Source of the DNA: JBBRFH01 sp038224615
GTDB lineage: Bacteria > Planctomycetota > Phycisphaerae > Tepidisphaerales > Tepidisphaeraceae
NCBI GenBank assembly: GCA_038224615.1
Contig: JBBRFH010000004.1
Location: forward strand, 1-34,370
DNA length: 34,370 nucleotides
Direction: 5' to 3'
The position numbers were made by a program, and so were the translations under genes. A model generated the notes under the pieces. It searched no databases. It saw only the letters and a list, made by a program, of their open reading frames with translations, and was not told the origin of the DNA. This document shows, in pieces, positions 30,415 through 34,370 of this stretch (the first letter of the stretch is position 1; each line of letters opens with the position of its first letter).

Positions 30415-31761
30415 ATGTTCCAGAAGATCCTGATTGCCAATCGCGGTGAAATCGCCCTGCGCGTGCTGCGTGCCTGCAAAGAAATGGGCATCCGCACGGT
30501 GTGCGTCTACAGCGTCGCCGACAAGGACGCCGCCTACCTCAAGCTCGCCGACGAGGCGATCTGCATCGGCGAAGGCCCCGCCGCCGATTCGTACCTCAAC
30601 ATCCCGCGCATCATCGCGGCGGCTGAGGTGACGGACGTCGACGCGATCCATCCCGGCTACGGCTTCCTCGCCGAGAACGCGCACTTTGCCGAGGTGTGCC
30701 GCTCGTGCAAGATCGAGTTCATCGGCCCGCCCGTCAGCGCGATGGCGGCGATCGGCGACAAGGTCGCCTGCAAAAAGCTGGCGCGAAAAGCGAAGGTGCC
30801 GACCGTCCCCGGTTCCGAAGGCGAAGTCGACGACGAGGACAAGGCCGTCAAGCTGTGCGACGAGATCGGCTACCCCGTGATCGTCAAAGCCGCCGCAGGT
30901 GGCGGCGGACGCGGGATGCGCGTCGCGAGCAACGAAGTCTCTCTCCGCGCGGGCCTTAACCAGGCGCGGCTGGAGGCCGAGAAGGCGTTCAAGAACAGCA
31001 CCGTCTTCATCGAGAAGTACATCCAGCTCGGCCGGCACGTCGAAGTGCAGGTCATCGCCGACCAGCACGGCAACGCCGTCCACCTCTGGGAGCGCGACTG
31101 CACCATGCAGCGCCGTCACCAGAAGCTCGTCGAAGAATCCCCCAGCCCAATCCTCGACCAGAAGACGCGCGAAGAACTCTGCGCCTCGGCCGTCCGGCTC
31201 ATCAAGGCCGCCGGGTACTTCAACGCCGGCACCGTCGAGTACATCGTCGACGAACACAAGCACTTTTACCTGCTGGAAGTGAACGCCCGTATCCAGGTCG
31301 AGCACCCGGTGACCGAAGCGATCACCGGCATCGACCTTATCCGTGAGCAGATCCGCGTCGCCGCGGGCGAGAAGCTGTCGTTCTCACAAAAGGACGTCAA
31401 GCAGATCGGACACGCCATCGAATGCCGCATCAATGCCGAGGATCCGGCCCGCAACTTTGCCCCCAGCCCCGGCACCATCGAAGAACTCCGCGTTCCCGGC
31501 GGGCTGGGCGTGCGATGGGACAGCCACGTTTACGCCGGCTATCGTATCCCGCCCAACTACGACAGCATGATCGGCAAGCTGATCGTCCATCGCCCCACCC
31601 GCGACGAAGCGATCACCACGATGAAACGGGCGCTGAGCGAGTTCCATATCAGCCCGATCAAGACCACGATCCCGCTGCAACTGCAGATCATGGATAACCC
31701 GCAGTTTCGCAAGGGCGAGGTCGACACGGGTTTCGTCGAGCGCGTTATGCTCGCAAAATAG
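30415..31761 (+). CDS. accC: Biotin carboxylase of acetyl-CoA carboxylase
   Basis: A 448-residue ATP-grasp enzyme that carboxylates biotin on AccB with bicarbonate and ATP. The start FQKILIANRGEIALRVLRAC is canonical. The glycine loop AAAGGGGRGMRV, the catalytic LLEVNARIQVEHPVTE block (Val in place of the common Met) and IECRINAEDP are intact. The length is standard. The ATG has only C-rich repeat sequence before it and no Shine-Dalgarno, so expression may depend on coupling or on an unstructured leader. The distance from accB is enlarged by the inverted-repeat element. Confidence 0.97.
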   Translation: MFQKILIANRGEIALRVLRACKEMGIRTVCVYSVADKDAAYLKLADEAICIGEGPAADSYLNIPRIIAAAEVTDVDAIHPGYGFLAENAHFAEVCRSCKIEFIGPPVSAMAAIGDKVACKKLARKAKVPTVPGSEGEVDDEDKAVKLCDEIGYPVIVKAAAGGGGRGMRVASNEVSLRAGLNQARLEAEKAFKNSTVFIEKYIQLGRHVEVQVIADQHGNAVHLWERDCTMQRRHQKLVEESPSPILDQKTREELCASAVRLIKAAGYFNAGTVEYIVDEHKHFYLLEVNARIQVEHPVTEAITGIDLIREQIRVAAGEKLSFSQKDVKQIGHAIECRINAEDPARNFAPSPGTIEELRVPGGLGVRWDSHVYAGYRIPPNYDSMIGKLIVHRPTRDEAITTMKRALSEFHISPIKTTIPLQLQIMDNPQFRKGEVDTGFVERVMLAK

Positions 31762-31866
31762 CCTCCCGTCGCGACGTCGCAGTCGATGCACGAGCCTTGA
31801 ACAGCTAACGGCGACCACTATCATCCACCCATCGTTCGGGACTGACTTTTTACAGGATTCACTTCA

Positions 31867-33084
31867 ATGGCCACCAAAGGCAATGCTGTCGTCGGACAAT
31901 CGGGCGGACCCACCTCCGTCATCAATCAATCTCTCGTGGGCGTGATCGAAGAGGTCCGCAAGGCCGGGCACATCACGAAGTTGCTCGGCTGCCGGCATGG
32001 TGTGCGCGGCATTATCAACAACGACTACATCGAGCTGAACTCGGTGCCGATGGACCTGCTGGAGAAGATCGCCAAGACGCCATCGAGCGCCTTGGGCAGC
32101 AGCCGCGACAAGCCGGACGCCGAGTACTGCCGTAAGATCATGCAGAATTTCAAGCAGAACGATGTGAAGTATTTCTTCTACATCGGCGGTAACGACTCGG
32201 CTGATGCCGCCCGCATCGTGCAGGAGATGGCCGCTGCCGACGGTCACGAGCTGCACGTCTTCCATGTGCCCAAAACCATCGACAACGACCTGCGTGTCCA
32301 CGATCACACCCCCGGCTTCGGCTCGGCCGCCAAGTTCGTCGCCAGCGCGGTCATGGGCGACAACTACGACAACGCCAGCCTGCCGGGCATCAAGGTCGAC
32401 GTGATCATGGGCCGCAACGCCGGCTTCCTCACCGCCGCCAGCGTCTTTGCCCGTCAGTACGAAGGCGACGGACCGCACCTGATTTATGTGCCCGAAGCGC
32501 CGGTCACCGAGGACAAATTCCTCGCCGACGTCGATGCCATCTACAGCAAGAAGGGTCGCTGCCTGATCGCCGTCAGTGAAGGCCTCATGCTCCCCGACGG
32601 CCGCACCTGGGCTGAGGCCATGAGCAGCAACATCGAAAAAGACAGCCACGGTAACATCCAGCTCTCCGGCACCGGCGCGCTCGGCGATTACCTCGCCAAC
32701 CTCGTCACGTGTAAGCTCAATAATCCCGGCGGCAAGAAGCTGCGCGTGCGTGCCGACACCTTCGGCTACCTGCAGCGCTCCTTCGCTGGTTACGTCAGCG
32801 AAACCGACGCCCGTGAAGCCCGCGAAGTCGGCCGCCAAGCCGTCAAATACTCGGCCGACAACAAGCACACGGAACTCAGCGTCGTCATGAAGCGCGTCAG
32901 CACCAGCCCGTACAAAATCGAGCTGGAGTACACGAGCATCAAGAACGTCGCCAAGGACACCAAGCACCTCGCCGCCGAGTACATCAAGAACGGCAACGAC
33001 ATCACGCAGGCGTTCATCGATTACGCCAAGCCGTTGGTCGGCGCGCTGCCGGAAGTGGGGACGTTTCCGGAAATGCGGAAGTAA
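31867..33084 (+). CDS. pfp: Pyrophosphate-type 6-phosphofructokinase
   Basis: A 405-residue glycolytic enzyme, reversible when PPi is used. GQSGGPTSVIN (10-20) is the phosphate-donor loop. GGND (107-110) keeps the Asp that blocks ATP where ATP enzymes have Gly. PKTIDND (135-141) has Lys where ATP enzymes have Gly. Both are hallmarks of PPi-dependent phosphofructokinases. MGRNAG (181-186) contacts the sugar. The first Asp of GGDD is Asn here, which is unusual. The gene stands alone after accC with a strong terminator downstream. Confidence 0.88.
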   Translation: MATKGNAVVGQSGGPTSVINQSLVGVIEEVRKAGHITKLLGCRHGVRGIINNDYIELNSVPMDLLEKIAKTPSSALGSSRDKPDAEYCRKIMQNFKQNDVKYFFYIGGNDSADAARIVQEMAAADGHELHVFHVPKTIDNDLRVHDHTPGFGSAAKFVASAVMGDNYDNASLPGIKVDVIMGRNAGFLTAASVFARQYEGDGPHLIYVPEAPVTEDKFLADVDAIYSKKGRCLIAVSEGLMLPDGRTWAEAMSSNIEKDSHGNIQLSGTGALGDYLANLVTCKLNNPGGKKLRVRADTFGYLQRSFAGYVSETDAREAREVGRQAVKYSADNKHTELSVVMKRVSTSPYKIELEYTSIKNVAKDTKHLAAEYIKNGNDITQAFIDYAKPLVGALPEVGTFPEMRK

Positions 33085-33162
33085 TGCCTTTGTCTCGGCA
33101 TCCGGGGAGCCGTGAATGAACGCGTCGCCACACCCGCGGAAGTCGTTCAAACAGTCCTGACG

Positions 33163-33204
33163 GGTTCGGCCAAACCGGCGCGGTTTGGCCGAACCTGTTT
33201 TTTT
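33163..33204 (+). terminator. Strong Rho-independent terminator after pfp
   Basis: GGTTCGGCCAAACC (33163-33176) pairs exactly with 33182-33195 around GGCGC, then TG and seven T bases (33198-33204). The 14-bp stem and T-run make it the clearest terminator in the window. Confidence 0.95.
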
Positions 33205-33342
33205 CAAAGCCATTTGTCGGGCCGTCCACCTGGCTGAAGCAGCAACTGGCAGAAAGCGCGTCGAGGTATTTGCGACACGCAAACTCGCTCTGACTGCCTG
33301 ACATCCCGTCCGATCTTTTTGACAAGATCGTGCATTCGACAA

Positions 33343-34161
33343 TTACTTCGAGCCCCCGCCGAGCAGCTTCGTCATGTACGACACGAACTGCGGGATGGTG
33401 ATCTCCGGCTCGGGGGTTTCGGCGCGCCAGCGTTTTTCTGCTTCAAGGCAGTACCAGCCGTGGTAATCAATCTCCTTCAGCGCTTCGACGCATTCGGGCA
33501 GCGGAAGCACGCCTTCGCCCAGCAGCAAGGGCGTGTGGCGCTCGTCGCCGGCGTAGTCTTTCACATGCGTGTGGCGGATGAAATGCTTGAGCTGCTGCGC
33601 AGTGTGCCGCGGCGGTTCGCCCTTCTTGTGCGAGTGCTCAAAATCCCACAGCACGCCTACGTCGTCAGGGGAGAATGCACCGAGAATCTCAAGCACTTCG
33701 TCGCTGGTGGCCCAATCGTCGTGCGTCTCCAGCAGCAGCATGGCGCCGCGCGGCTTGACGATCTTGATGAGCTGGCGAAGGTGGCGGATCGCCAGTTCGC
33801 GGCCTTGCTCGCGCGTGAGGTCTTTGGGCACGGTGCCGCCGAAAATCCGGAGATACTTGCTGCGGCTCTGCTCGGCGAGATGGGCATAGCGCTGCGTTTC
33901 TTCGAGGAAACTGGTCCAGCGCGTCTCATCGGGCGTGACCAGCGTCGTCGACAGCAGCAGGCACGGCATGACCAGATTGCGTTCGCCGAGCATCTGCAGT
34001 GTCTGCACCAGATATGTGGTGAACTGCGGCAGGCGGGTGATGTCGATCTCGCTGGCGATGCCCCGGAAATCGATCCCCGCCACGCCCGCCGACGCGCAGT
34101 TGTCGGCAATTTGCTGCAGCGTCCACGTCGGACATGCCAGCGTCGAGATGCACAGTTTCAT
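33343..34161 (-). CDS. Sugar phosphate isomerase/epimerase (TIM barrel)
   Basis: A 272-residue protein of the AP-endonuclease-2/xylose-isomerase-like TIM-barrel family. The candidate metal ligands are in order: Glu in MLLLETHDDW, Asp and His in VLWDFEHSHK, His in IRHTHVKDY, and Glu in YCLEAEKRW. Members isomerise or epimerise sugars or act in inositol and other polyol pathways; the substrate cannot be told. The ATG at 34161 (MKLCISTLACPTW) is chosen because the longer frame upstream is Arg-rich and antisense to the next gene. It ends 138 bp from the pfp terminator. Confidence 0.85.
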   Translation of the reverse strand: MKLCISTLACPTWTLQQIADNCASAGVAGIDFRGIASEIDITRLPQFTTYLVQTLQMLGERNLVMPCLLLSTTLVTPDETRWTSFLEETQRYAHLAEQSRSKYLRIFGGTVPKDLTREQGRELAIRHLRQLIKIVKPRGAMLLLETHDDWATSDEVLEILGAFSPDDVGVLWDFEHSHKKGEPPRHTAQQLKHFIRHTHVKDYAGDERHTPLLLGEGVLPLPECVEALKEIDYHGWYCLEAEKRWRAETPEPEITIPQFVSYMTKLLGGGSK

Positions 34162-34217
34162 GAACCGAACGCTATCGCGGCGGTGTGGATCGGGCAAATC
34201 CGCTATAGTGCGCGTCC

Positions 34218-34370
34218 ATGCAACCGAACGTGGTGCCCGCGAACGAAGACGCCGGGCGATCGCGCGAGTCGTTGTGGCGCGTGTTCCTCGACATCGAATA
34301 TGACTGGGCATGCGCGATCGGCGAAGCGATCGCGCTCGACTCGGCACGCGTCACCTGCAATCGCGATCTG
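34218..34370 (+). CDS. Gene cut by the window end, unknown product
   Basis: An ATG at 34218 opens a frame that stays open for 51 codons to the right edge, starting MQPNVVPANEDAGRSRESLW. It is divergent from the isomerase gene, with 56 bp between. TATAGT at 34204-34209 could be a -10 box, but it lies too near the ATG to leave a normal leader. No domain can be recognised in 51 residues. Confidence 0.45.
   Translation, partial: MQPNVVPANEDAGRSRESLWRVFLDIEYDWACAIGEAIALDSARVTCNRDL

Noticed and set aside
31864..33342. A 492-codon minus-strand frame
   Set aside because: Antisense to pfp and running through its terminator; no domain is recognisable.

Overview
This is a GC-rich chromosomal window in which about 28 intact or near-intact protein genes lie on both strands in short operons. 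The gene mix suggests a Planctomycetota bacterium, probably of the Phycisphaerae type. Pointers are a BatA-like membrane protein with a MoxR-like ATPase nearby, a pyrophosphate-type phosphofructokinase, a DUF481 barrel protein, a PDZ-like secreted protein, duplicated giant membrane glycosyltransferases, and hairpin-rich word-like repeats between genes. This placement is inferred from content alone; no rRNA or tRNA gene was found.

Layout. 155-2703: a BatA-like membrane protein, then a STAS anti-anti-sigma factor with an RsbW-type ATP-binding partner. 2704-3004: three short repeats or hairpins. 3005-5302 (minus): a MoxR/ChlI-like AAA+ ATPase and a degenerate Fic-fold protein, separated by a ~111-bp inverted repeat. 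5536-6547 (minus): a bifunctional-nuclease-domain protein and a small ribbon-helix-helix-like protein. 6962-10115: a FixJ-like response regulator divergent from a histidine kinase, followed by an NtrC-type sigma-54 activator. 10156-12714: ispF, cysS and ruvC, with a hairpin repeat before ruvC. 12819-14958: a small lipoprotein, a strong terminator, mscL and a DUF481 protein. 15047-18006: an arsenic-resistance operon arsR-arsC-acr3-arsM with two matching palindromic operators. 18098-21336: an MqnD-like protein, an APH-fold phosphotransferase and a secreted PDZ-like protein. 21349-25070 (minus): two overlapping tandem paralogues of a multi-pass glycosyltransferase. 25194-29035: an aldo/keto reductase, a membrane-anchored redoxin-fold protein without active-site cysteines, a secreted CBM9-like protein and a DUF5661-like protein. 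29525-31761: accB and accC. 31867-34370: a PPi-type phosphofructokinase, a strong terminator, a TIM-barrel isomerase and a gene cut by the window end.

The most unusual signal is a 302-bp element (30078-30379) in the accB-accC gap. It has exact 15-bp terminal inverted repeats and carries a truncated four-helix-bundle gene of the 23S rRNA intervening-sequence protein family. This arrangement (inverted-repeat stem around an IVP ORF) resembles the intervening sequences known inside 23S rRNA genes, but here it sits in a fatty-acid-synthesis operon. It is one of several self-complementary repeat islands in the window, including three sites built on the word CGCAGAT. Other points of note are a Fic-fold protein that has lost its catalytic His yet keeps an inhibitory-type SxxxEG motif, a near-leaderless arsR whose promoter, operator and start codon overlap, and a three-palindrome cluster upstream of the redoxin gene.
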